64,000 nucleotides of DNA, taken from NCBI GenBank assembly GCA_964443325.1, contig CAYUCL010000005.1:1-64000 (forward strand), read 5' to 3'. The first letter of the stretch is position 1. Each line of letters opens with the position of its first letter. The notes under the pieces were generated by a model. That model was not told the origin of the DNA. It searched no databases and saw only the letters and a list, made by a program, of their open reading frames with translations. Position numbers and translations under genes: made by a program. Positions 43,414 to 52,244 of this stretch are shown one piece after another. This DNA comes from DAOUVR01 sp034430535 (GTDB taxonomy: Bacteria > Chloroflexota > Dehalococcoidia > E44-bin15).

Positions 43414-43483
43414 GATGCATCCTCCTTACCTTAATAATATGGTAGTGGATATCAGTTGCGCATGTAGGCTCGCCCGTCGCTAG

Positions 43484-44032
43484 CTAGGGCTGGCCGTATC
43501 TCTCCCGGAAAACAATATCGCCAAGCTCCTTCCGTCTTGGCGCTATTGCCTCTTCATCGGGATAGCCCAACGGTGTCAATTCCACTACAACAACCCCTTC
43601 GGGAATTTGCAGGATTTCCTCAACCTTCTGTTCATCGAACCAACCGACATTAACTGTACCCAATCCCAACTCGTGGGCTGCCAGCGCGAGATTCTGCATG
43701 GCCAGTGCCACATCGAACATGAACCAATCGCCCTTGCTGGTCATAGCCTCTCCCTTCATGAAACCAGACCTGCCAAGTTGGGCGCAGGCCACAATCACTG
43801 CTGGCGCATTGCGCACGGCATCGATGGAAGGATTTCCATGTCTCAGTGCCTCCGATATCCTGGCCCTGGTCTCGGGTTCTCTCACTACCACGAACCTCCA
43901 GCACTGTTTGTTTTCCCACGACGGTGCCCAGCGGGCAGCGTCAAGAACAATCTCAAGAGTCTCTTCGCTTACAGGGTCGTGTTTGTATTTCCGGATGCTG
44001 CGGCGGCTCTTTATGGCTTCCATCACATTCAT
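43484..44032 (-). CDS. Nitroreductase-family flavoprotein
   Basis: A 182-residue FMN-dependent oxidoreductase: IKSRRSIRKYKHDPV, AARWAPSWENKQCWRFVVV and LAAHELGLGTVNVGWFDE are standard NfsA/FrsA-like features. It typically reduces nitro or quinone compounds with NAD(P)H. It lies upstream, on the same strand, of the two enoyl-CoA hydratases (70-base gap) and may be transcribed with them. Confidence 0.9.
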   Translation of the reverse strand: MNVMEAIKSRRSIRKYKHDPVSEETLEIVLDAARWAPSWENKQCWRFVVVREPETRARISEALRHGNPSIDAVRNAPAVIVACAQLGRSGFMKGEAMTSKGDWFMFDVALAMQNLALAAHELGLGTVNVGWFDEQKVEEILQIPEGVVVVELTPLGYPDEEAIAPRRKELGDIVFRERYGQP

Positions 44033-44202
44033 TGTCCTAATCCTCTCTATTTTTGACTAACTATTGCACTATCAACCATGGCTCTGTGAATATTTTGTAA
44101 GGCTGTTTCCCCCATAGCCTTAGGTTTTTGAGTGCTTCGTTAGTCTACCACCTGTAGCCAACTGACTGCAATATGTACCACCTGAGCTGCCCATTTTAGC
44201 TA

Positions 44203-44311
44203 TGTAGCGCGAGGCTTTAGCCTCGCCATGAAAAGCGACCCTAAAGGGTCGCGCTACATCCCGCCACGGTTGTCATTGCGAGAGGAGCCAGAGGCGAAGC
44301 GAAGCAATCCC
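44203..44311. repeat. Palindromic repeat GCGAGGCTTTAGCCTCGC/GCGACCCTAAAGGGTCGC plus linked repeat
   Basis: TGTAGCGCGAGGCTTTAGCC, CATGAAAA, then GCGACCCTAAAGGGTCGC and GCTACA (44203-44259); the outer ends also pair. A reverse-oriented copy lies at 62181-62237. Directly after it (44273-44311) comes TCATTGCGAGAGGAGCC...AGCAATCCCGG, another repeat type common in such genomes. Together they fill much of the gap 44033-44312. Confidence 0.75.
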
Positions 44312-44312
44312 G

Positions 44313-44639
44313 GTGGTACGGCGTCTTGTGGGCTACGACCGTTACAGCTCCCGAAAGGCCTTGGACGAATTGAATCGCTTGTATGGTCTCCTCCGCCTCT
44401 ACGTCAATTTCTTTCAGCTGGTTATGAAGCTGGTAACCAAGACGAGGTGTGGGGCTAAGGTACATAAGGTCTACGACACGGCACAAACGCCGTACCAATG
44501 GCTACTTGAGGCTGGTGTACTTACCAATGCTAAGCAACCGGAGTTGGCAGCAATCTACCATGGTCTCAATCCTGTTTCACTACTCAGGCAAGTCAACGAG
44601 AACCTGGATCGCCTGTGGGCTCTGTCAGAATGCTCTTAG
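44313..44639 (+). pseudogene. C-terminal fragment of an integrase-type transposase
   Basis: About 108 codons resemble the end of a DDE integrase-core transposase: RRLVGYDRYSSRKALDELN, LRLYVNFFQLVMKL, TKTRCGAKVHKVYD, TPYQWLLEAGVL and LNPVSLLRQVNENLDRLW. The catalytic core is missing; upstream sequence is a repeat. It is a relic with no ribosome site. Confidence 0.75.
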
Positions 44640-44849
44640 CATCAAATCAAGGCCAGAAATCACGGCAGTTCGTTAACCCATATTTATGATGCAGCGATGC
44701 CTTTTCGGTAACCGTTTCTATTTACGCAATACGTCGACCGACTGCTTGCCAGAAGGAGTAGTCCAGGTGATGGCGCTGGCCGCCCGGCCTCACATACATG
44801 TTATAATGATGCCACCGATGTAGAAGAAATTCGAAGGAGAGGTCGTTGT

Positions 44850-45116
44850 ATGGAAGAGATACCTGATGTGACAGCCAGGGTAATATCCCAAAAGGGGACT
44901 TGTTCTGCCGGGCATAGGGTCGGCGATGAATTCGTCCTTGGACAGAAAACTCCATCTGACTTGTGTTCGTGGGCCTTCCATACTTTGTTTCCTTTCGCCG
45001 AGGTGTTGCAGTTCGGTGGCTCATTCCCCTGGGAAGATAACCCAGACAAGACTACCGTTGCCTGTCCCGATCCAGGGAATCCAGTGGTGTTTGAATTGAG
45101 GCGAAGATCACCATAA
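44850..45116 (+). CDS. TIGR04076 family protein
   Basis: An 88-residue protein with conserved Cys pattern: VISQKGTCSAGHRVGDEF, DLCSWAFHTLFPF, FGGSFPWEDN and VACPDPGNPVVFEL. Function of the family is unknown; the four Cys could bind a metal. ATG 44850 follows GAAGGAGAGG. It lies 80 bases before the Kor operon and may be co-transcribed. Confidence 0.8.
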   Translation: MEEIPDVTARVISQKGTCSAGHRVGDEFVLGQKTPSDLCSWAFHTLFPFAEVLQFGGSFPWEDNPDKTTVACPDPGNPVVFELRRRSP

Positions 45117-45196
45117 AAACGAATTTTATACCCCTTTCGTGACAGAATAGCAATGTGTTAATATACCTAGCGAAGCGTTCTAAGCGTTGAGGTGAA

Positions 45197-45496
45197 ATGG
45201 CAGCGGCAAATACAAAAAGGGGCGGGCAAAAACTCCGTTCCGTCCTAGGGGAAGAAGAGGCTGACAAGGTCATCTTCTATCACGATTGGTGCAAACGTTG
45301 TAATATCTGCGTCGCGTTCTGTCCAAAACAGGCGTTGGCCATGGACGAGAATAATTACCCCCGACTCGTAGCACCAGAGCGATGCAATTCCTGTGGCCTT
45401 TGTGAAGTTTTGTGCCCCGATTTTGCTATTACCGTCCCCGGACGGCACCGCGTGTCTAGACCTCAAGCGATAAAAAAGAAACCGAATGTCAACTGA
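45197..45496 (+). CDS. korD: 2-oxoacid:ferredoxin oxidoreductase delta (ferredoxin) subunit
   Basis: A 99-residue 2x[4Fe-4S] ferredoxin subunit: CKRCNICVAFCPKQA and CNSCGLCEVLCPDFA. First gene of a D-A-B-C operon and overlapping korA by 11 bases. It passes electrons from the TPP enzyme core to free ferredoxin. Confidence 0.92.
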   Translation: MAAANTKRGGQKLRSVLGEEEADKVIFYHDWCKRCNICVAFCPKQALAMDENNYPRLVAPERCNSCGLCEVLCPDFAITVPGRHRVSRPQAIKKKPNVN

Positions 45497-46649
45497 GATG
45501 GGTAATTCAACCACCACAGCTCGCAGACGGGAAAAGGCAAGGCTAATGCAGGGCAATCTCGCCATAGCTGAGGGTGCTCTGGCGGGCGGCATTGGCTTCT
45601 TCGCTAGCTATCCGATAACTCCAGCGAATGAGATTGCTACCTTCCTCTCCAGGGCTCTACCGAAGAGGGATGGGGTGTTTATCCAGATGGAGGACGAGAT
45701 AGCGAGCCTATCTGCTGTCATTGGAGCCTCAGTGGGAGGGATCAAAGCGGCTACAGCCACCAGCGGCCCCGGGTTTTCTCTGATGCAGGAAAGCATAGGA
45801 TACGCCGCTGCCGTGGAAATCCCATGCGTAATAATCGACGTGCAGCGCGCCGGCCCCAGCACGGGCATGCCTGGTGGCCCAGCCCAGGGCGATGTTATGC
45901 AGGCTCGCTGGGGTACTCATGGAGACCACCCCATTATCGTCCTCTGCCCTAGCTCGGTACGGGAATCTTATGAACTTACTATCCATGCCTTCAATCTTTC
46001 AGAGCTATATCGCACGCCAGTGATCCTGCTGACTGACGAAGTGATCGCCCGGATGTCGGAAACGGTTGAAATGCCCCTTCCCCAGGTCAAGGTGATAGAC
46101 CGTCTGCACCCCGAAGTCCCTCCCGAATGGTACTTCCCTTATGACAATGCAGAGGGCGATGTGCCCCCCCTAATCTCATTCGGCCATGGCTACCGCTACC
46201 ATATAACCGGCCTATTTCATGACAAGTCCGGTTTCCCCACCTCGCGCCCGGATGAAATTGATGCCTGGCAGGAGAGGCTGTTCCTCAAGATAGACGGGAA
46301 TGTGCAGCAAATAGCGCGCATAGAAGAGGAGGAAATGGCGGATGCTGAGATGGTCATCGTCGCCTATGGCTCGACGGCAAGGTCGGCTCGCCACGCAATG
46401 AGGCAGGCACGTGCAGCAAACAAGGCAGTGGGACTTCTCAGGCTGGTCACGCTCTGGCCTTTCCACGATGCGGCGATTGAGCGTATTGCCCTCTTTGCAA
46501 AGAGGATAGTAGTGCCAGAGATGAACCGTGGTCAGATTCTACGCGAGGTAGAGAGGGCGTCCCAGGGAAAGACAGAGGTCGTGGGGGTAAATCGCGCCGA
46601 CGGCCAGATGGTTACCCCGGCCCAAATAATGGCGGCGCTGGAGGCATGA
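45486..46649 (+). CDS. korA: 2-oxoacid:ferredoxin oxidoreductase alpha subunit
   Basis: A 387-residue subunit: GALAGGIGFFASYPITPANEI, FIQMEDEIASLSAVIGASVGG, TATSGPGFSLMQE and VDVQRAGPSTGMPG are the family signatures, with the C-terminal domain ending in MVTPAQIMAALEA. It works with KorB to decarboxylate a 2-oxoacid to acyl-CoA. Substrate choice (2-oxoglutarate or other) is not readable. Confidence 0.94.
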   Translation: MSTEMGNSTTTARRREKARLMQGNLAIAEGALAGGIGFFASYPITPANEIATFLSRALPKRDGVFIQMEDEIASLSAVIGASVGGIKAATATSGPGFSLMQESIGYAAAVEIPCVIIDVQRAGPSTGMPGGPAQGDVMQARWGTHGDHPIIVLCPSSVRESYELTIHAFNLSELYRTPVILLTDEVIARMSETVEMPLPQVKVIDRLHPEVPPEWYFPYDNAEGDVPPLISFGHGYRYHITGLFHDKSGFPTSRPDEIDAWQERLFLKIDGNVQQIARIEEEEMADAEMVIVAYGSTARSARHAMRQARAANKAVGLLRLVTLWPFHDAAIERIALFAKRIVVPEMNRGQILREVERASQGKTEVVGVNRADGQMVTPAQIMAALEA

Positions 46650-47464
46650 TGGAATACACCATCCCCGAGCACGAATACTTGAGACAGCAGAAGAAATTTC
46701 CTAGCGTTTGGTGCGCTGGTTGCGGCATTGGCACGGTTCTCGGAGCCATTATCAGAGCGGTTCGGGCGCTCAATTTGTCCAAGGATAAGGTGGCAATGAT
46801 TTCAGGAATTGGCTGCACTGGCCGTATGCCGGTGTACGTCGACTTCAACACGATGCATACCACCCACGGGCGGGCTTTAGCCTTCGCCACCGGGCTGAAG
46901 CTGGCAAGGCCTGATATGGAGGTGATTGTGGTCATGGGGGATGGGGACGCTGTCGCTATAGGTGGGAATCATTTCATTCACGCTGCCAGGCGCAACATCG
47001 AGCTAACAGCGATAGTGGTAAATAACAGGATATACGGCATGACCGGAGGTCAGTTATCGCCGACCACTCCCATTGGGGACAGGGCTACAACAGCTCCCTA
47101 TGGCCAAATAGAGCAAACCTTTGATATAGCCAAAATCGCTGAGGCGGCGGGGGCAGCCTTCGTAGCGCGGAGCACTACCTATCACGCCATCGAGCTTGAC
47201 AGGCTTATTGCCAGCGGCATACAGAAGAAAGGCTTCTCAGTAATTGACGTTCTGACCCAGTGCCCTGTGGGATACGGACAGCTTAATCAAGCGGGCGACG
47301 CCGTAGAGATGCTGAAATGGTTTCGCGACAACACCACGTCTGCCCGTGGCAAAGCTCCATCGGGAAAGATAGTTCGTGGTGTGCTCGTGGACCGCGATCT
47401 GCCCGGCTATGTGGAAAGCTACCGGAAGGTGATTACGGCAAGCAAGAGGGGAGCTCGAACTTGA
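46646..47464 (+). CDS. korB: 2-oxoacid:ferredoxin oxidoreductase beta (TPP) subunit
   Basis: A 272-residue TPP-binding subunit: VWCAGCGIGTVLGA, ISGIGCTGRMPVYVD, TPP/Mg motif VMGDGDAVAIGGNHF ... VNNRIYGMTGGQ and SPTTP. Cys residues of CAGCG and GIGC are likely [4Fe-4S] ligands. Overlaps korA (ATGA) and korC (TTGA), so all are translationally coupled. Confidence 0.94.
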   Translation: MMEYTIPEHEYLRQQKKFPSVWCAGCGIGTVLGAIIRAVRALNLSKDKVAMISGIGCTGRMPVYVDFNTMHTTHGRALAFATGLKLARPDMEVIVVMGDGDAVAIGGNHFIHAARRNIELTAIVVNNRIYGMTGGQLSPTTPIGDRATTAPYGQIEQTFDIAKIAEAAGAAFVARSTTYHAIELDRLIASGIQKKGFSVIDVLTQCPVGYGQLNQAGDAVEMLKWFRDNTTSARGKAPSGKIVRGVLVDRDLPGYVESYRKVITASKRGART

Positions 47465-48027
47465 AGAAACGACGCTGGGAAGTGAGGCTGGTGGGGCAGG
47501 GTGGGCAGGGTCTAGCATTGGCTGGCATCACACTCGCCGAAGCGGCAGTCCGAGATGGCAAGAATGCTATCATGAATCACATATATGGCGCTCAGAAGCG
47601 AGGCGGGCCTAGTCAAGCCGATGTAGTCATTAGCCAGGAGGAAATAGACTATCCTAAAGTGCTGGACGCCGATCTGCTTGTGATTTTCAGCGAGGCGGCT
47701 TTCGACGAATACCGCCACCAGTTAGGCAGTCACGGCTCTATCGTTTTCGACAACTCCCAAATAAAAAGGGCCCTGGCTGAATGTGACAGGGTAATACCCA
47801 TACCCTTTGCCGACATATCACAGCAGGTCACAGGCAGCAGCCTCAGTGCTAATATGGTAGCTTTAGGCTTCATAGTAGAACTGACAAAGCTAGTCTCCCA
47901 CATATCCCTTGTCCGCGCCGTGAATAAGCGCTCGCCCAAAGGCGGTCTTGAGGCCAATCAAACCGCCCTGGAAAAGGGCATCGAGATGGCCATATCCATC
48001 AAGTTTGGGCGGAATTGGGATAACTGA
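47461..48027 (+). CDS. korC: 2-oxoacid:ferredoxin oxidoreductase gamma subunit
   Basis: A 188-residue gamma subunit: VRLVGQGGQGLALAGITLAEA and SYG-type block GAQKRGGPSQADVVIS. Start is TTG 47461, overlapping the korB stop, with AGGGGAG upstream; longer in-frame starts lie inside korB and are not used. Completes the D-A-B-C set. Confidence 0.92.
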   Translation: MKKRRWEVRLVGQGGQGLALAGITLAEAAVRDGKNAIMNHIYGAQKRGGPSQADVVISQEEIDYPKVLDADLLVIFSEAAFDEYRHQLGSHGSIVFDNSQIKRALAECDRVIPIPFADISQQVTGSSLSANMVALGFIVELTKLVSHISLVRAVNKRSPKGGLEANQTALEKGIEMAISIKFGRNWDN

Positions 48028-48211
48028 TGCTATATTCACTAGATCAATGATAGAGGGACTCTTGCTTAAAAGACCTAGATTGCTCGCTGCTTGTGATATC
48101 AAGTAAACTGCTGATGCCCACATGGATTTCGGCCCCTATTCTTGGCAGATTTGGAAATGCTAAGCTTATAGAACAACGGCTGCTATTTAACTAAGAATAA
48201 AGGAGGAGAGA

Positions 48212-49006
48212 ATGAGCGAAACACAGAAAGTACGGATGGAGATAGAGGATAGCATAGCCACCGTCACCCTGAACCGCCCCGAGGTGCTGAACGCCATGAA
48301 TGCCGATATTTGGCAGGGGCTTGTGGATGTAGCCAACACAATAAGGCAGGAGCCAAAGGTGCGGGTTGTGATCATCACCGGGGCTGGAGACCGTGCCTTT
48401 TCCTCTGGGCTTGATCTTAAAGCGGCGGCGGTAGGGAAGGCCTTTCCTGACATTCCCATACGGCAAGGGCCTGACGTCCTTACCACCCTAAAACATTCAT
48501 TCACTGTATATGAGGAGCTGGCAGTACCGGTGATAGCCGCCATTCAGGGCTACTGCTTTGGAGCAGGACTTCAACTGGCTGTAGCCTGCGACTTCAGGAT
48601 TGCCGCCGAAGACGCTCAGTTGGCCATCCTCGAGGTGAGCCGGCTGGGAATCGTCCCAGATGTGGGAGGAACCCAAAGGTTGCCCCGGTTGGTAGGGCCC
48701 AGCCGTGCCAAGCTAATCCTGATGACGGGGCGGCGAATAGATGCCCAAGAGGCGCTGAGAATAGGCCTGGTGGACGAAGTTCACCCTAAGGATAAGTTTA
48801 TGGAGGCGGCCAGGAACCTGGCCCACGAAATAGCTGCCCTCAACCCTTATGCTATCCAAGGGGTCAAACGGGCGGTCAACGTTGCTATGTCTCATAGCCT
48901 GGAGGTAGGACTTGCCTTCGAGACAGCCACCGCCCTAAGCGTCCCCAGAGTGACGGATATGGTTCGCGATGCTGCCACGACCTTCTCGGACAAGAGTAGC
49001 AAGTAA
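48212..49006 (+). CDS. Enoyl-CoA hydratase/isomerase family protein (paralog 3)
   Basis: A 264-residue crotonase-fold protein: VTLNRPEVLNAMNADI, AFSSGLDLKAAAVG, QGYCFGAGLQLAVACD and the catalytic-loop EVSRLGIVPDVGGTQRLPR, with Glu and Gly placed as in true hydratases. More divergent than the tandem pair at 41687/42652. AAAGGAGGAG precedes the ATG. It follows korC by 184 bases and could supply or use acyl-CoA made by Kor. Confidence 0.91.
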   Translation: MSETQKVRMEIEDSIATVTLNRPEVLNAMNADIWQGLVDVANTIRQEPKVRVVIITGAGDRAFSSGLDLKAAAVGKAFPDIPIRQGPDVLTTLKHSFTVYEELAVPVIAAIQGYCFGAGLQLAVACDFRIAAEDAQLAILEVSRLGIVPDVGGTQRLPRLVGPSRAKLILMTGRRIDAQEALRIGLVDEVHPKDKFMEAARNLAHEIAALNPYAIQGVKRAVNVAMSHSLEVGLAFETATALSVPRVTDMVRDAATTFSDKSSK

Positions 49007-49068
49007 TCTGGGTAATCAGCGTCTACGGGCAGTGAGGGCAATTGCTGCGGCCATAGTGGAGATACGAA

Positions 49069-49221
49069 ATGAGCGATGACAAGGTGAAGGAAATCGAAGC
49101 AAAGATAGCCGATTTGAAAGCTCGGTGGCCGGCTCACACTGTGCCGATATCGATGTGGCAGGAGCTGGAGGAACTCGAGGACGATCTGGAGAAGGCAAAG
49201 GAGGCGCAGAAGGGGAGTTAA
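49069..49221 (+). CDS. Small coiled-coil protein, coupled to the next ferredoxin
   Basis: A 50-residue ORF, MSDDKVKEIEAKIADLKARW to EDDLEKAKEAQKGS, highly charged with heptad-like helices. Its TAA overlaps the ATG of the ferredoxin gene (TAATG, 49219-49223), a sign of coupled translation. AGTGGAGATAC precedes the start. Function unknown; the layout suggests a partner or assembly aid of the ferredoxin. Confidence 0.62.
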   Translation: MSDDKVKEIEAKIADLKARWPAHTVPISMWQELEELEDDLEKAKEAQKGS

Positions 49222-49433
49222 TGCCAGGCAAGATTGCTCTAATTAATTTCGCAGAGTGTCATCCTGACCAATGCGAAAATGGCGTGTGCGTCGCCGTGGC
49301 TGCTTGCTCCCATAAGCTGCTCAAGCAGGAGGCCCCCTTCGAAATACCTATGACCGACCCGGCTATCTGCCAGGGCTGTGGTGATTGTGCACGTGCGTGC
49401 CCGTTGAAGGCGATTAAGATAGTGAGAATGTAG
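49221..49433 (+). CDS. Short ferredoxin-type [4Fe-4S] protein
   Basis: A 70-residue protein: C-terminal CQGCGDCARACPLKAIKI is a full [4Fe-4S] motif; the N-terminal half has CHPDQCENGVCVAVAAC, four Cys that may bind a second cluster, as in ABCE1/CODH-linked ferredoxin domains. Start ATG 49221 with AAGGGGAG upstream. It precedes cooC by 65 bases. Confidence 0.85.
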   Translation: MPGKIALINFAECHPDQCENGVCVAVAACSHKLLKQEAPFEIPMTDPAICQGCGDCARACPLKAIKIVRM

Positions 49434-49439
49434 AGAACC

Positions 49440-49472
49440 GGGGCTGTCATTGGTCCTCAACCGACAGCCAGG
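49440..49472 (+). other. Hairpin before cooC
   Basis: GGCTGTC and GACAGCC pair around a 12-base loop in the gap between the ferredoxin and cooC. Without a T run this is only a possible attenuator or RNA-processing site. Confidence 0.35.
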
Positions 49473-49498
49473 TCTAGGTTATTTATACAGGAGGGAAA

Positions 49499-50293
49499 AT
49501 GAAGGTATCGGTTTGTGGCAAGGGCGGCAGTGGTAAAAGTACCATAGTCACTCTGCTGGCGGAGGAAGCTCGGTCAAGAGGCTATAAGGTACTGGTCGTT
49601 GACTCGGACGAGTCCAATGCGGGACTTTTCCGGATTCTCGGCTTCAATCAGCCGCCGGTACCTCTGATGGAGATCGTCGGCGGAAAAAAGAAAATAGTCA
49701 GCACACTGAGAGACCCTTCCTCCAGTGATATTGCACCAAAGGCAATGGTATTGACACAAGATTCTATCGCAATCGAAGATATTCCTGCGGAGAACATGGT
49801 TGAAAGGGACAATCTAAAACTGGTGTCCGTAGGAAAGATTCTTCAGGCTCTGGAGGGCTGCGCCTGCCCCTTCGGGGTACTGAGCCGTGAATTCCTAAAG
49901 AGGCTCGACGAGGGGGATAACGGCCTGGTCATCGTCGACATGGAGGCTGGTGTGGAGCACTTCGGCCGAGGGGTAGAAGAGAGCGTGGATGCTGTGCTAA
50001 TAGTGGTCGAACCTTCCTTCGAGTCCCTGGAACTGGCGGGGCGGATAAGCAGTCTGGCTACTGGCACCGGTATCAAAACTGTTTATGCAATTCTAAATAA
50101 GGTTCCGTCGGATGATATAGCTTCAAAACTGGAAGATGCATTAGCCAAGAGGGCCATACACGTCATAGGTTGCATCCACCATGATTCAGAGCTGTTCGTT
50201 TCCGGTTTGGAAGGCAGGGCTCTCCGTACCGTTAGAGCAGCAGAGGAAATCAGGGGCGTGTTGGACTCGGTTATCTCAGAAGCGAGCGGGTAG
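49499..50293 (+). CDS. cooC: CooC-type nickel-insertion ATPase (CODH maturation)
   Basis: A 264-residue MinD/ParA-like ATPase. The deviant Walker A CGKGGSGKSTIV, Asp in VVDSDESN, and the CooC-specific pair EGCACPFG (Cys-x-Cys) that binds nickel at the dimer interface are all present. Family knowledge: CooC loads Ni into carbon monoxide dehydrogenase. No CODH gene is in this window. ATG 49499 follows AGGAGGGAAA. It is followed by cooT. Confidence 0.9.
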   Translation: MKVSVCGKGGSGKSTIVTLLAEEARSRGYKVLVVDSDESNAGLFRILGFNQPPVPLMEIVGGKKKIVSTLRDPSSSDIAPKAMVLTQDSIAIEDIPAENMVERDNLKLVSVGKILQALEGCACPFGVLSREFLKRLDEGDNGLVIVDMEAGVEHFGRGVEESVDAVLIVVEPSFESLELAGRISSLATGTGIKTVYAILNKVPSDDIASKLEDALAKRAIHVIGCIHHDSELFVSGLEGRALRTVRAAEEIRGVLDSVISEASG

Positions 50294-50345
50294 TGACGTC
50301 GTCAGAGTAACATCAGTGTTAGTAGCGAAAGGGGGGTATTCAAAT

Positions 50346-50543
50346 ATGTGCTTGGCAGCAGCTTATGTCGTTGGGGGAGGTGGGGAGCCAATACTGGAAG
50401 AAGTCTCCTATATGCAGCTCGACGGTGATCGTGTGCAAATAGTGAACTTTTCAGGGGAGAAGAAGGTTATCCAGGGCAGACTAATCGAAGTGGATTTCTT
50501 TGCTGAGACACTGCTGCTGGAGCAGAACAACGCCTCCACTTAG
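50346..50543 (+). CDS. cooT: CooT-family nickel-binding protein
   Basis: A 65-residue protein starting MCLAAAYVV, where Cys2 is the nickel ligand in the CooT family, and continuing with VSYMQLDGDRVQIVNFSGEKK and VDFFAETLLLE. ATG 50346 with AGGGGGGT upstream; longer in-frame starts overlap cooC and lose the Cys2 rule. With cooC it forms a nickel delivery pair. Confidence 0.85.
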   Translation: MCLAAAYVVGGGGEPILEEVSYMQLDGDRVQIVNFSGEKKVIQGRLIEVDFFAETLLLEQNNAST

Positions 50544-50706
50544 TAATGTCAAGAAACGCAGAGTAAATACCCAAACCCGATTGAGTGCCCCACATATAAT
50601 GCGTTCAAGCCACGAGCTTTTAAATTCTAAAGATGTCTTATATTCACCAGGATATTGAAGAAGCCAGTCTGAGCGCCCCGAGTGACACGAGAAATCAGAT
50701 TGGGGA

Positions 50707-51813
50707 TTAAGTTCTGGTGGCTTCTTCCCGCAGACGTCGCTCCTGAGCGCACTCCAGCGGCTCACTCCTCATCAGAATACCAAAACACCTGTTGCAGGAT
50801 ATGCACTTGGCAGGTCCCCTCTCGCCCCTCTGCCATCGGGCGACCAAATCTGGCTCTCTGATGAGGGGACGGCACATCGAAATGAGGTCGGCGTCCCCAC
50901 TGTCCAATATGCTTTGCGCCATCTCCAGGCTGCGTATACCTCCAACTACCATTACCTGCACCTTGACCGCCTGTTTAACAGCAGCCGCTCTCTCTCGAAA
51001 GAATGCTCGCTCAGGGTGGCCTTCTTTCGTCGTCCGCATAAACTGGCCAACACCGCCGCTGACCTCTATGGCCTCGATGCCATTCTCCACCATCTGGCGA
51101 GCTGTCTCCATACCTTCAGCCAGGGAAAGGCCCCCCTCAGTGTCATCTTGCACACCGAGCTTGACCATCAATGGAAAGTCGGCCCCTATCGCTTGGCGCA
51201 CCCTTTTTGTCACTTCGAGGTGAAACCTTCTCCTGTTCTCTGCGCTACCTCCCCATTTATCGGTACGGAGGTTGAATAAAGGCGACAGGAACTGACTCAT
51301 CAGGTAGCCATGTGCCCCGTGAAGCTGGACCGCGTCAAAACCGGCTTCTCTGGCCCTCATTGCAGCCGATGCGAAGTCGGAGATAATCGACTCCGCTTCC
51401 TCATCGGTCATCTCACGGTGCGGTGTACGCATGTTCTGCATCTGGGACACAGCCAGGTTAGCAATGCCCTTTGGAGGGAGATAGTAAGAGTTGATACCGG
51501 CGTGGACTATCTGCAGCGCAATTTTCGCTCCTCCTTCGTGTGCTGCCTGCACCAGCCGGTGCAGACCAGGGATCATATCATCGGTATGGACGCCATACTG
51601 ACCATGTATCGCCTGACCAAGGGGTGAGATAAAGGCATATCCAGTTACTATGAGGCCAACTCCCCCCTGTCCAAGCTGTCGGTATACCACTACCGAATTA
51701 TCGGTGGCCGCCCCGGAATCGTCTGCTGAGGCATCCCACGTTGCCGACCTGACAAAGTGATTCCTCAGTTCCAATTTGCCGATTCTGTAGGGTGCAAACA
51801 GGTCTATTGACAT
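50707..51813 (-). CDS. Old-Yellow-type NADH:flavin oxidoreductase
   Basis: A 368-residue FMN TIM-barrel enzyme: LFAPYRIGKLELRNHFVRSA, VQLHGAHGYLMSQFLSP with catalytic His-Gly-Ala-His, and SMCRPLIREPDL. The C terminus CISCNRCFG ... ECAQE gives the [4Fe-4S] ligands seen in 2,4-dienoyl-CoA reductase-like members, but the FAD/NAD domains of those long enzymes are absent, so an external electron donor is needed. Reduces an enone or similar substrate. GGAGGAG before its ATG. Confidence 0.9.
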   Translation of the reverse strand: MSIDLFAPYRIGKLELRNHFVRSATWDASADDSGAATDNSVVVYRQLGQGGVGLIVTGYAFISPLGQAIHGQYGVHTDDMIPGLHRLVQAAHEGGAKIALQIVHAGINSYYLPPKGIANLAVSQMQNMRTPHREMTDEEAESIISDFASAAMRAREAGFDAVQLHGAHGYLMSQFLSPLFNLRTDKWGGSAENRRRFHLEVTKRVRQAIGADFPLMVKLGVQDDTEGGLSLAEGMETARQMVENGIEAIEVSGGVGQFMRTTKEGHPERAFFRERAAAVKQAVKVQVMVVGGIRSLEMAQSILDSGDADLISMCRPLIREPDLVARWQRGERGPAKCISCNRCFGILMRSEPLECAQERRLREEATRT

Positions 51814-52153
51814 ACTCCTCCTCCTTATATGTGCTCTATATTCAACCTTTTCTTTTTCAACTTACAAGGCGGTGGATTTAATTTGTCAGCCTAACATACG
51901 AACTGGGGATTACCAAATGCGCTCATGTTAGCGAGATTCTACCGTCTGGTTCAGCGACCGTCAATGACAAGTCCGGTTCTCCTACGTTTGCCATTTCGAC
52001 ATAGATTGGCTATTTGCAAACTGGGTTGAATAATTCAGCCATACTAGCGAAAAGCTGGGTCTCCATATTTTCGTATTTATGCTGTCTTCGGTGTCACTGC
52101 TCCCGCCACCGATATTGTCTCGTATTGCACCTGTGCTTTAATCCTTCAATCAC

Positions 52154-52181
52154 TTGTTTGGGACCCGAGGTGTGCTATAAT
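52154..52181 (+). promoter_or_regulatory. Extended -10 promoter of the AOR operon
   Basis: TTGTTT (52154-52159), 16 bases, then TATAAT (52176-52181) preceded by TG at 52173-52174. It lies 64 bases before the first AOR gene. The remainder of the gap 51814-52244 holds nothing I recognise. Confidence 0.55.
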
Positions 52182-52244
52182 GGCGACTAATGCAAGATAA
52201 GATAGGCTAAGAAGGCTTGATATTTAAACAAGAAAGGAAGAGGA

